DNA of 64,000 bases from Pseudomonadota bacterium (GTDB taxonomy: Bacteria > Pseudomonadota > Gammaproteobacteria > Burkholderiales > Rhodocyclaceae). The position numbers were made by a program, and so were the translations under genes. The first letter of the stretch is position 1. Every line of letters begins with the position of its first letter. Below are positions 56,188 to 64,000 of the stretch, in pieces. The notes beneath the pieces are model-generated. The model was not told the origin of the DNA and ran no database searches. It worked only from the letters and a program-made list of their open reading frames with translations. The DNA is taken from assembly GCA_018240785.1 (NCBI GenBank), contig JAFEFC010000011.1, forward strand, positions 249,435-313,434, in the 5' to 3' direction.

Positions 56188-57918
56188 TCAGCGGCCGATC
56201 GAAAGCATGGTGTCAAAAAGAGTCTGGGCGACCGACATGACCCGGGCCGAGGCCTGGTAGGCCTGCTGGAAGCGCACGAGGTTGGCCGCCTCCTCGTCCA
56301 GGTTCACGCCCGATACGGAATCGCGTGTCGCCTTGGCCTGCGCCAGCAGCGCTTCCTGCGCCTTCTCGCCGGTCTGCACCTCGCGTGCCTTGTTGCCCAC
56401 CTTGCCGACGAGCTGCGCGTAAGCGTTGTTCAGCGTCGCGGTCGGCTCACCGCTGGCGTTCTTGAACATCAGTTTCGTCGTCTGCAGCGCGCCCAGCAAG
56501 GCAGCGTTGCGATTGTCCGCCACTCCGCCCGCATTGTCGGCGAGGGTGAAGCTGTCGGCGACATTCGTGCTGGCATTAACGTCAGGAATGCCGGAGATCT
56601 TGAACGACAGCGAGACTCCGCCCGGACCCGTCAACTGCACCACCTTCCCCGACCCGCCGTCGGTCGCCGGGTCGTAGGAGAAGGAGGCGGGTGAATAACC
56701 GGCGCCCGCACCCGAGAGTTCGAAAACGCTGGTCGCCTTGTTGAAGGTATAGGCCAGCGACGGAAAATTCAGCGCCGTGCCCGCCGCGCCCGACGAGACA
56801 CTGCTCAGCTGCACGTCACTGATTCGCATCGACCCGACATTGCCCGCCGGCGTGCTGCCGAGCACCGCTCCCGCCGCAGCGACGAAGGTCGGATCGGTGA
56901 ATGCCATCGCGATCCGACCGCTACTGTCGACGGTGAAGAAGTCACGACCGAGCTTGCCATCCAGATCCACGCCAAGCCGGTGCTGCGCGTTGAACGCGCT
57001 CGCAAGCGAAGTACCAATGTCGCTCAGGCTGCTTCGCGCAGACGCGAGATCCTCGCGCCGGAACGCCAGCAGACCGCCAAGGCTGCCGCCCGCAAGCAGG
57101 CTCTCGGAAAGCGGCGACGCGGTGCCGTCACGGCCGATCAGCGTGATGCCGATGCCGCCGCCTTCACCGGCGCCGGGTGCGGTGCCAAGCTGTGCCGCAT
57201 CATTGCCCAGCACCAGGCGTTGCCCGTTACCGATGAAGACCGAGATCGAGCCGTCGTCCTGCGGCAGCGTGGTGACGCGCACGAGCTGGTTGAGCGCCGA
57301 TACCGCCTTGTCGCGAAGATCGTACAGGTCACTGGCGGTGGCACCGCCGCTGGTTGCGCGGGAATCCAGAATGCGCTGGTTGAGATCCGCGATCTGGCGA
57401 GCGTAGCTGTTGATGCTGGTGACCGTTGCGTCGATGTCCGAATCCACGCCCTGGCTGATTTCCCCAAGCCGTCCGTCGAGGGCCTGGAAGCGCCCGACGA
57501 GGGATTCGCCGGTCGACAACAAGGCCTGGCGCGACGCAACGTTGGTCGGGTTGGCCGACACCCCCTGCACCGCGGCGAAGAAATCGGCCATGGCCGGCGC
57601 CAGTCCGACCGATGGATCCGCGAGCAGATTGTCGATCTGACTGATCTGCTGGCTGTAGGCGCCGTACTCGGCGCGACGGTTGTCGTTGAGCATCACCTGG
57701 CCTTCCAGGTACTGGCTGTAGGAGCGCTGCACGGAATCCACCTCCGTGCCCTGGCCGAAGAAGGAGCCTCCCTTGAGCAAGGGCTGGGCGTTGCTCTGCT
57801 GCACCGACTGCCGGTGATAGCCGGGCGTGGCCGCATTGCTGATGTTGTGCGATGTGGTGGTGAGCTGCGCCTGGGCGGCGTAGAGGCCGGTCAGTCCGAT
57901 GTTCAGCAGGCTCGACAT
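56188..57918 (-). CDS. flgK: Flagellar hook-associated protein FlgK (HAP1)
   Basis: A 576-residue hook-filament junction protein. N-terminal LNIGLTGLYAAQAQLTTTSHNISNAATPGYHRQ and C-terminal GVNLDEEAANLVRFQQAYQASARVMSVAQTLFDTML are the rod/hook-family signatures. The middle is variable. A sigma-54 promoter at 57956-57970 probably drives flgK, flgL and the lipoprotein gene. Confidence 0.96.
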   Translation of the reverse strand: MSSLLNIGLTGLYAAQAQLTTTSHNISNAATPGYHRQSVQQSNAQPLLKGGSFFGQGTEVDSVQRSYSQYLEGQVMLNDNRRAEYGAYSQQISQIDNLLADPSVGLAPAMADFFAAVQGVSANPTNVASRQALLSTGESLVGRFQALDGRLGEISQGVDSDIDATVTSINSYARQIADLNQRILDSRATSGGATASDLYDLRDKAVSALNQLVRVTTLPQDDGSISVFIGNGQRLVLGNDAAQLGTAPGAGEGGGIGITLIGRDGTASPLSESLLAGGSLGGLLAFRREDLASARSSLSDIGTSLASAFNAQHRLGVDLDGKLGRDFFTVDSSGRIAMAFTDPTFVAAAGAVLGSTPAGNVGSMRISDVQLSSVSSGAAGTALNFPSLAYTFNKATSVFELSGAGAGYSPASFSYDPATDGGSGKVVQLTGPGGVSLSFKISGIPDVNASTNVADSFTLADNAGGVADNRNAALLGALQTTKLMFKNASGEPTATLNNAYAQLVGKVGNKAREVQTGEKAQEALLAQAKATRDSVSGVNLDEEAANLVRFQQAYQASARVMSVAQTLFDTMLSIGR

Positions 57919-57955
57919 GGCAATGTTCCTGATACGCGAGGTCAGGCAACGATCA

Positions 57956-57970
57956 GCAAGATCCTTGCCA
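57956..57970 (-). promoter_or_regulatory. Sigma-54 promoter of flgKL
   Basis: TGGCAAGGATCTTGC on the minus strand: one mismatch to TGGCAC-N5-TTGC and correct spacing. The implied start point lies about 25 bases before the flgK ATG, in the 78-base gap behind flgJ. Confidence 0.78.
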
Positions 57971-57996
57971 GCAACGCCTCAGAACTCCCTCGACGC

Positions 57997-59088
57997 TCAG
58001 GCCGCCGAAGCGAGCGCGTTGCGCAGCGTGCTGCCGCCGATGATGCGGGCGAGTTTGTCGGCGTACATCGGATCGGTGGCATAGCCCGCCTGCTGCAGCC
58101 CGCGCGCGAAGCTGTCGGCGTCGCGCTGGCCGAGCACCGCCGCGTAGCGCGGGCTGCTCGACAGCAGGCGCGCGTAGTCGGCAAAGGATTCGGCATACGA
58201 CCCGTAGGCGCGGAAGTTCGACGGCTCGGTGTAGGCGCGCCCGCTGGCGTATTCGGTGGCGCTCGCATTCACCGTGCGCCCGCCCCAACTGCTGCCGGCC
58301 TTGATGTTGAAGAGGTTGTAGCTGGGGCTGCCATCCGCCTGGCGAAGCTGCTTTTCGCCCCAGCCGGTTTCCAGCGCCGCCTGCGCCACCATGAACTGCG
58401 GCGGGATGCCTGTCTTGCGGCTGGCTTCGACCGCGTGCGGCCAGACATCGGCAACGAACGACTTCGCTCGCGACGACAGCGCGCCTGTCGCCTCACGCGC
58501 GGAGCGGATCGCATCGCTGAGACGGGCCTGCAGCGCCGCGCGCTCGGCCACGGCGGTGACATCGTCGACGGCGTCGGAGTCGCCCCGTGGCGTCCCGGTG
58601 ATCGCCAACGCGCCGGCGCCCTGCGACAAGGCGGCAAGGGCACCGGCAGCGCTTTCCGCAGCGGGCATGCGGGCGGCAGGAATTGCCGCCCGCCGCACGA
58701 CGTTGGCAAGATCGAAGCCGCCGGAAGGCCCGGCATTGCCGGTATCGAGCGCCTCGAGCGCACCGCCGGCGGCCTTGCCGCCCAGTTGTCGATACAAGGT
58801 CTCTGCCAGGCCGGTGCCCTTGCCCTGCGCCATGTTCAGCGACAGTTGCTGGTCGAGCAGCCCCTGGAAGAGCTTGCCCTGCTCGCTGTCCAGCAAGCCA
58901 CCCGAAGGCGTGGCGTTGCGCATCGACTTCATCACCATCTGCAGGAACAGCGCCTCGAACTGCTTCGCCGCCGCACGCAAGGCCTGCTCGGACTGGCCGT
59001 CGGTGCGCGCCAGGCGCTTGAGATCGCCGAGCGAGTTGGGATCGAGCGCGTTGAGCTGCACGCCGGCGTTGATGTTGGCTGCCGTCAT
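57997..59088 (-). CDS. flgJ: Flagellar rod assembly protein/muramidase FlgJ
   Basis: A 363-residue bifunctional protein. The N-terminal rod-binding domain reads AAKQFEALFLQMVMKSMRNATPSGG and DSEQGKLFQGLLDQQLS. The C-terminal glucosaminidase domain has FVADVWPHAVEASRKTGIPPQFMVAQAALETGWG with the catalytic Glu. It opens peptidoglycan for the rod in the periplasm. The ATG at 59088 is chosen because the upstream extension overlaps flgI non-productively. Confidence 0.95.
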   Translation of the reverse strand: MTAANINAGVQLNALDPNSLGDLKRLARTDGQSEQALRAAAKQFEALFLQMVMKSMRNATPSGGLLDSEQGKLFQGLLDQQLSLNMAQGKGTGLAETLYRQLGGKAAGGALEALDTGNAGPSGGFDLANVVRRAAIPAARMPAAESAAGALAALSQGAGALAITGTPRGDSDAVDDVTAVAERAALQARLSDAIRSAREATGALSSRAKSFVADVWPHAVEASRKTGIPPQFMVAQAALETGWGEKQLRQADGSPSYNLFNIKAGSSWGGRTVNASATEYASGRAYTEPSNFRAYGSYAESFADYARLLSSSPRYAAVLGQRDADSFARGLQQAGYATDPMYADKLARIIGGSTLRNALASAA

Positions 59089-59098
59089 GGTCGCGGCC

Positions 59099-60220
59099 TC
59101 AGATGACCTCGAGCTCGGCGCGCAGGGCACCGGCCGACTTCATCGCCTGCAGGATGCTGACGAGGTCCATCGGCTTGGCGCCGAGCGCGTTGAGCGCCTT
59201 CACCACGTCGGCGAGATTCGCCCCGCCCTTGACGTTGAACAGCGCCCCGCCTTCGCGCTCGATGTCGACCTGGCCGCGCTGCGTCACCACCGTCTGGCCG
59301 CCGGAGAGCGGCCCCGGCTGGCTCACCTGCGCTTCGTTGTTCACCGTCACCGTGAGGTTGCCATGGGCCACCGCGCAGTTCTGCAGGGTGACCTTCTGGT
59401 TCATGACGACCGAGCCGGTGCGCGAATTGACGATCACCTTCGCTGGCTGCACCGCCGGCGTCACGTCCAGGTTCTCGAGCTGGCCCAGGAAGGCGACGCG
59501 GGCAGTCGAATCCAGCGGCGCGCGCACCTGGATGCTGCGCCCGTCCAGCGCCTGCGCCGAGCCCGGCGAGGCGTGGTTAATGGCGTCGACGACCCGGCGC
59601 GCGGTGCCGAAGTCCGTGTCGTTGAGCTCGAAGAAAACGTACTCGCCCTGGCCCAGCAATGCCGGAACCGTCCGCTCCACGGTGGCGCCAGCCGGAATGC
59701 GTCCGGCGGAGAGGTGGTTAATCGTCTGCGAGGCGCCACCCGCGGATGCGCCCGCGCCCCCCACCACCATGTTGCCCTGGGCGATGGCATAGATCTGGCC
59801 ATCGGCGCCCTTCAGCGGCGTCATCACCAGCGTGCCGCCGCGCAGGCTCTTGGCGTTGCCGATGGACGACACGGTGACGTCCAGATTCTGGCCCGGGCGT
59901 GCGAAAGGCGGCAGCGTGGCGGTCACCATGACCGCGGCCACGTTCTTCAACTGCAAGTTGGTGCCCGCTGGCAGGGCGACGCCCATGTTGCCCAGCATGT
60001 TGACGATGCTCTGCACGGTGAAAGGCGTCTGCGTGGTCTGGTCGCCGGAGCCGTCCAGGCCCACCACGAGGCCGTAGCCCGCGAGCTGGTTGTCGCGCAC
60101 GCCGGCGATCGACGCCAGGTCCTTGATGCGTTCGGCCGCCGCGGGCTGCACGGCGACCATCGCCGCAGCGACAAGCCCGGATGCCAGCAGGCGCGCGATA
60201 AGTCGTGGGGCGTTGCGCAT
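59099..60220 (-). CDS. flgI: Flagellar P-ring protein FlgI
   Basis: A 373-residue periplasmic P-ring subunit with signal peptide ([23 protein letters not shown]). Mature conserved segments: [66 protein letters not shown] and the C-terminal [24 protein letters not shown]. It lies between flgH and flgJ. Confidence 0.97.
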   Translation of the reverse strand: MRNAPRLIARLLASGLVAAAMVAVQPAAAERIKDLASIAGVRDNQLAGYGLVVGLDGSGDQTTQTPFTVQSIVNMLGNMGVALPAGTNLQLKNVAAVMVTATLPPFARPGQNLDVTVSSIGNAKSLRGGTLVMTPLKGADGQIYAIAQGNMVVGGAGASAGGASQTINHLSAGRIPAGATVERTVPALLGQGEYVFFELNDTDFGTARRVVDAINHASPGSAQALDGRSIQVRAPLDSTARVAFLGQLENLDVTPAVQPAKVIVNSRTGSVVMNQKVTLQNCAVAHGNLTVTVNNEAQVSQPGPLSGGQTVVTQRGQVDIEREGGALFNVKGGANLADVVKALNALGAKPMDLVSILQAMKSAGALRAELEVI

Positions 60221-60229
60221 GTGATTGAC

Positions 60230-60904
60230 TCAGAAGGGCAGGATGGCGACGAAGAAGCGCTGCAGCCAGCCCATGGTGTTGGATTCGTCGATGAAGCCGC
60301 TGCCGCGATATTCGATGCGCGCATCGGCCACCTGGGTGGACTGCACGGTGTTTGCCGCCGTCACCGTGTTCGGATTGATCACCCCGGAAAATCGGATGAA
60401 CTCGTTGCCCTGGTTGATCGCCACCATCTTCTCGCCCGACACCAGCAGGTTGCCGTTCGGATAGACGTCGATCACCGTCACCGTGATGGTGCCGTTGAAG
60501 GCATTGTTGGCGGCTGCGGCACCCTTGCCGGAAAAATCCGACTTGGCGCCGGCGTCGGCATTGAGGCCGGCCATGCCGCCGAGCGGCAGTTTCGACGTGG
60601 CATTGATGCCGCCGCTGAGACTGGACTCGCGGCCGGCACTGGCGTTGGCGTTCTTCTGCGCGGTGTTGCGCTCCACCAGGTTGATGGTGATCGTGTCGCC
60701 CACATTGCGCGCGCGACGGTCCTCGAACAGCGGCCGGCCATATCCGGGCTGGAAGATCGCGCCCGAGGAAGGCATCGCCTGCGGCCTCGCCTCGGGCCTC
60801 GCCGTCATCGGCTGATGCACGGTCGTGGGCGGCGTCGAATAGATCGACGCGCAGCCCGACAGCAGGGCCGCACCGGCGAGTGCGAGGGCGCCGAACGTTC
60901 TCAT
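60230..60904 (-). CDS. flgH: Flagellar L-ring lipoprotein FlgH
   Basis: A 224-residue outer-membrane lipoprotein with signal peptide and lipobox ([14 protein letters not shown]). Conserved: [32 protein letters not shown] and [28 protein letters not shown]. The ATG at 60904 gives the correct lipoprotein N-terminus. It forms the L ring with FlgI as the P ring. Confidence 0.97.
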   Translation of the reverse strand: MRTFGALALAGAALLSGCASIYSTPPTTVHQPMTARPEARPQAMPSSGAIFQPGYGRPLFEDRRARNVGDTITINLVERNTAQKNANASAGRESSLSGGINATSKLPLGGMAGLNADAGAKSDFSGKGAAAANNAFNGTITVTVIDVYPNGNLLVSGEKMVAINQGNEFIRFSGVINPNTVTAANTVQSTQVADARIEYRGSGFIDESNTMGWLQRFFVAILPF

Positions 60905-60915
60905 GAGGCGTTTCC

Positions 60916-61698
60916 TCAAAGCTGCGTCAACCGGCTCAGCATCTGGTCGGAAGTCGAGATGGCGCGCGAGTTCAGCTCGTAGGCACGCTGGGTCACGATC
61001 ATGCTCACCAGTTCCTCGGCGACATTCACGTTCGACGTCTCTACGTAGCCCTGGTTGAGCACGCCCGCACCGTTGGTGCCAGGCTGGACTGGCGTGGCGA
61101 CGCCACTGGAAGCCGTCTCCGCAAACAGGTTCTCGCCCAGGCTCTGCAGGCCGCCGGCGTTGATGAAGGTGGCCAACTGGATTGCCCCGATCTGCACCGG
61201 CGCGGTGGCATTGGCCTGCAGCACGCTCACCGTGCCGTCCTTGCCGATGGTGACGCTTTTCGCGTCGCCGGGAATGTTGATGTTGTCGGCCAGCAGGTAG
61301 CCGCTGGCGGTGACGACATTGCCCTGGTTGTCGAGCTGGAGGGCGCCGTCGCGCGTATAGGCGGTGGTGCCGTCGGGCATCGTCACGCGCAGGAAGCCGT
61401 TGCCCTGCACCGCCACGTCGAGCGAACCACCGGTCTGCTGAAGGGTGCCCTGGGTGAAGATGCGCTCGGTCGCCACCGGTTTGACACCGGTGCCAATCTG
61501 CAGACCGCTGGAGATCTGCGTCTGCTGCGTCGATTGCGCACCGGGCTGGCGGATCGTCTGGTACAGCAGATCCTCGAAGATCGCCCGCTGGCGCTTGAAG
61601 CCATTGGTCGACACGTTGGCCAGGTTGTTCGAGATCACGTCCAGTTGCGTCTGCTGGGCGTCCAGCCCGGTGCGGGCGGTCCATAGGGAGCGGATCAT
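60916..61698 (-). CDS. flgG: Flagellar distal rod protein FlgG
   Basis: A 260-residue distal rod protein ([37 protein letters not shown]-terminus [39 protein letters not shown]). Length and ends are canonical. It lies 11 bases before flgH. Confidence 0.97.
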   Translation of the reverse strand: MIRSLWTARTGLDAQQTQLDVISNNLANVSTNGFKRQRAIFEDLLYQTIRQPGAQSTQQTQISSGLQIGTGVKPVATERIFTQGTLQQTGGSLDVAVQGNGFLRVTMPDGTTAYTRDGALQLDNQGNVVTASGYLLADNINIPGDAKSVTIGKDGTVSVLQANATAPVQIGAIQLATFINAGGLQSLGENLFAETASSGVATPVQPGTNGAGVLNQGYVETSNVNVAEELVSMIVTQRAYELNSRAISTSDQMLSRLTQL

Positions 61699-61720
61699 GG
61701 TTCTGTCCTTGTTCGTGCTG

Positions 61721-62458
61721 TTAGCTGACCGACAGCACCTTCGCCGCCGCCTGGTCGTTCTGGTCGGCGGTCTGCAGCATGCGCGTCTGCATCTCGAACT
61801 GCCGGCCGAGCGAGATCATCTGCACCATCTGATCGACCACGTTGACGTTGCTGCCTTCGAGGTAGCCGCCGGCCACGCGCACGTTCTCGTCAGCGGGTGC
61901 CGCCCCGCCCTGCTGCAGGCGGAACAGGCCGTCATCGCCGCGCACCAGCGACTGCTCGGGCGGATTCACCAGCTTGAGCCGCCCCACCACATTGACCACG
62001 CCAAGCTGGCCCGGCTGCAGCGCCGAGATCGAGCCATCGTTGCCGATGCTGATCTCGTTGTCGGGCGGAATGGAGACCGGCCCGCCATCGCCGATCACCG
62101 GCCGGCCGTCACGTGTCTGCAGCACGCCGTTGGCGCTCAGTTCCAGGCTGCCGTTGCGCGTGTAGGCCTCGCTGCCGTCGGGCATCTGCACCGCCAGCCA
62201 ACCCTTGCCGGCCACCGCTACGTCGTAGGGGCGGCCGGAATATTGCATCGGCCCGGCGGTATAGTCATTGACCACGCTGGCATCGACCGTGAACGCGCGC
62301 GTGCGCAGGGCTTCGGTCTGCACGTCGACCGCGCGCAGCTTGTGCAGCTCGGCGCGAAAGCCGGTGGTGGTCGAGTTGGCGATGTTGTGTGCGACCGCAC
62401 CCTGCTGGTCCAGGGTGCCCCGGGCACCGGTCATCGCGGTATAGATCAGGCGATCCAT
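61721..62458 (-). CDS. flgF: Flagellar proximal rod protein FlgF
   Basis: A 245-residue rod protein ([39 protein letters not shown]-terminus [26 protein letters not shown]). Typical FlgF length and order between flgE and flgG. Confidence 0.96.
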   Translation of the reverse strand: MDRLIYTAMTGARGTLDQQGAVAHNIANSTTTGFRAELHKLRAVDVQTEALRTRAFTVDASVVNDYTAGPMQYSGRPYDVAVAGKGWLAVQMPDGSEAYTRNGSLELSANGVLQTRDGRPVIGDGGPVSIPPDNEISIGNDGSISALQPGQLGVVNVVGRLKLVNPPEQSLVRGDDGLFRLQQGGAAPADENVRVAGGYLEGSNVNVVDQMVQMISLGRQFEMQTRMLQTADQNDQAAAKVLSVS

Positions 62459-62486
62459 GGCTCAAGCCTCGGTTGTGGCGACAGTC

Positions 62487-63767
62487 TCAGCGCAGGTTCA
62501 CCAGAGTCTGCAGGATCGCGTCCTGGGTCTTGATCGATTGCGCGTTGGCCTGGTAGTTGCGCTGCTGGATGATCATCTGCACGAGTTCCTGCGTCAGCTC
62601 GACGTTGGACTCCTCGATGGTGCTCGACGAAATCACGCCATTGAGGCCCTCGCCAGGCCCGTTCTCGAACGCCGGCCCCGACTTGCTGGTGGCCTCCCAC
62701 AGGTTGTTGCCGAGCGAGTTCAGGCCGTTGGCGTTGCGGAAGGTGGCGAGCGCGACGCGGCCAAGGTTGTAGGTCTGGCCGTTGGTGTAGCTGCCGACGA
62801 TGAGGCCGGACTGGTCCACGCTCAGGCTCGCGAGTTCACCCGCGCGCCGGCCGTCCTGCTTGATGTCGTTGATCAGGAAGGTGCCGCCGGTCTGGGTCAT
62901 GCCCGTCAAGTCCAGCACGCTGCTGATCTGGGCGGCATCTGGCGTCTGGGCCGGGTCGACGTTCCAGGTCACGCTTGCCGGCGAAGCCGTGTCGAGGCGC
63001 CCCGAGGTGGTGAATTTCAGCGTCAGGAGCGGGGTGGTGTCGGGCTTTGCGCCATCGAAGCTGGCGAACACGTCCCAGGTGTTGAGCGCTGTCGACTCGG
63101 GCTGCTTGACGAAGTAGAAGGTCATCTCGTGCGACTTGCCGAGACTGTCGAAGCCCTGGATCGAGGTGCTGTAGTTGTAGGTGCGCGCATCGCGCCAATC
63201 GGTCGCGCCGGGGAACGGGGCAAGCAGCGGATAGGCCTCCGTCGGGCTCAGCGCCTCCGCGTCAAGGTTGCCGGCCACGGTGACCTTGCTCGTCGCCACC
63301 GGCGCAGAACTCACGTTCGGGATCTGGAGCTGCTTGAGGCCGCCAATCTCGTTCGGCAGGCGGCTGCCGGCGTCCGGAATGCTCTGGTAGCCCATCAGCC
63401 GCTCTCCGGTCGAGGTGATGACGTAGCCGTCCTTGTCGAGATCGAACTGGCCGTTTCGCGTATAGGCGCTCGGACCGTTGTCGCGGGCGATGATGAAGAA
63501 ACCGTTGCCGTTGATCGCCAGGTCGAGCGGATTGTTGGTCGTGGTCAGGTTGCCCTGGGCGAATGTCTGACGCACTGCAGACAAGGTGCCGCCGGCGCCG
63601 ACCTGCTTGTCCGACACCGTGCCGCTGAGCGAAGCCGCGTACACGTCGGCAAAGACGGCCGAACCGTTCTTGAAGCCTGCGGTGTTGGTGTTGGCGACGT
63701 TGTTCGAGATGATGTCGAGGGACCTGGAAGAAACGTTCAGGCCGCTCAAACCTTGCTGGAAAGACAT
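62487..63767 (-). CDS. flgE: Flagellar hook protein FlgE
   Basis: A 426-residue hook subunit. N-terminal MSFQQGLSGLNVSSRSLDIISNNVANTNTAGFK and C-terminal STIEESNVELTQELVQMIIQQRNYQANAQSIKTQDAILQTLVNLR are the hook-family signatures; the middle is the exposed D1/D2 part. The ATG at 63767 fixes the start. It follows flgD. Confidence 0.97.
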   Translation of the reverse strand: MSFQQGLSGLNVSSRSLDIISNNVANTNTAGFKNGSAVFADVYAASLSGTVSDKQVGAGGTLSAVRQTFAQGNLTTTNNPLDLAINGNGFFIIARDNGPSAYTRNGQFDLDKDGYVITSTGERLMGYQSIPDAGSRLPNEIGGLKQLQIPNVSSAPVATSKVTVAGNLDAEALSPTEAYPLLAPFPGATDWRDARTYNYSTSIQGFDSLGKSHEMTFYFVKQPESTALNTWDVFASFDGAKPDTTPLLTLKFTTSGRLDTASPASVTWNVDPAQTPDAAQISSVLDLTGMTQTGGTFLINDIKQDGRRAGELASLSVDQSGLIVGSYTNGQTYNLGRVALATFRNANGLNSLGNNLWEATSKSGPAFENGPGEGLNGVISSSTIEESNVELTQELVQMIIQQRNYQANAQSIKTQDAILQTLVNLR

Positions 63768-63783
63768 GATCTGGCGCTCCGGA

Positions 63784-64000
63784 TCAGAGGATCTGCTTGA
63801 TGTCGTCGAACTTGAAGATGCCGAGCGAGCCGACCTGGAAGTCGGTGCCGCCCGCGCCGCGAATGACGCTGGACACATCGCCGAATTGCAGCGTGCGGCC
63901 TGTCACGTCCTTGCCGTCCTTGGTGGCGGTGACGCCGATCGTGTAGAGGCCATCGGCGGCGCGCGAGCCGTCCTGGGTCGTGCCGTCCCAGGTGAAGTTG
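63784..64000 (-). CDS. flgD: Flagellar hook-capping protein FlgD (partial, C-terminal part)
   Basis: The last 72 codons of a gene running off the right edge. Translation of the minus strand gives FTWDGTTQDGSRAADGLYTI, the FLgD Ig-like/Tudor part with the WDG motif, and ends DFQVGSLGIFKFDDIKQIL. FlgD caps the growing hook. It lies 16 bases upstream of flgE. Confidence 0.93.
   Translation of the reverse strand, partial: NFTWDGTTQDGSRAADGLYTIGVTATKDGKDVTGRTLQFGDVSSVIRGAGGTDFQVGSLGIFKFDDIKQIL

Overview
The window looks like chromosomal DNA of a GC-rich, motile, aromatic-degrading betaproteobacterium. Gene content points to the Rhodocyclales (Thauera/Azoarcus/Aromatoleum type): a DmpR-controlled multicomponent phenol hydroxylase with meta-cleavage genes, a phasin, PedF/PedG-type quinoprotein-alcohol-oxidation accessories, and a polar-type flagellar cluster with a sigma-54 two-component regulator. 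The genus is inferred from gene content only. I saw no rRNA, tRNA, CRISPR array or intact insertion sequence.

Region 1 (1-12.5 kb). A partial PAS-type histidine kinase and a NarL-family response regulator precede a phasin gene. gltX reads towards them and shares a bidirectional terminator with the phasin. Next come an AcoR-like sigma-54 activator, a DUF779 protein and an ExaC/AcoD-type aldehyde dehydrogenase, all on the minus strand. Divergent from these are pedF (cytochrome c550), pedG (binding protein) and an outer-membrane MetA-type protein. The 479-bp space between the two groups has a sigma-54 -24/-12 promoter facing each way and a cluster of seven TGCTCC/GGAGCA elements between them. 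It reads as a shared enhancer for alcohol/aldehyde oxidation. A DMT permease and a PCu(A)C copper chaperone follow.

Region 2 (12.6-17.3 kb). purL is followed on the left by the copper chaperone. To its right is a small monooxygenase-like protein with a two-helix membrane tail.

Region 3 (17.3-30.2 kb). The phenol catabolic locus. dmpKLMNOP and catechol 2,3-dioxygenase form one minus-strand unit behind a textbook Po promoter: two UAS elements three helical turns apart, an IHF site and a -24/-12 element. dmpR is divergent. After a terminator and an oppositely oriented GntR-family regulator, a second minus-strand unit carries a GlcG/HbpS-like gene, the hydrolase dmpD, and dmpF, dmpG and dmpI. 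dmpQ, dmpC, dmpE and dmpH are absent. Similar TCGAGATT-containing elements lie in front of the GntR/HbpS pair, dmpB and dmpR, suggesting a second regulatory layer.

Region 4 (30.2-32.7 kb). A small unknown protein, two tandem Uma2-family proteins and a largely non-coding 760-bp stretch.

Region 5 (32.7-64 kb). The flagellar cluster: fliC-flaG-fliD-fliS-fliT, a FliK-like protein, an FhlB-like protein and two YcgR-type PilZ proteins (plus strand); fliE, flrC and flrB (minus); fliFGHIJKLMNOPQR (plus); a lipoprotein and flgLKJIHGFE with the end of flgD (minus, running off the window). Candidate sigma-54 promoters precede fliE and flgK, and a sigma-28-like promoter precedes fliC, consistent with an FlrBC/FleSR-type hierarchy.
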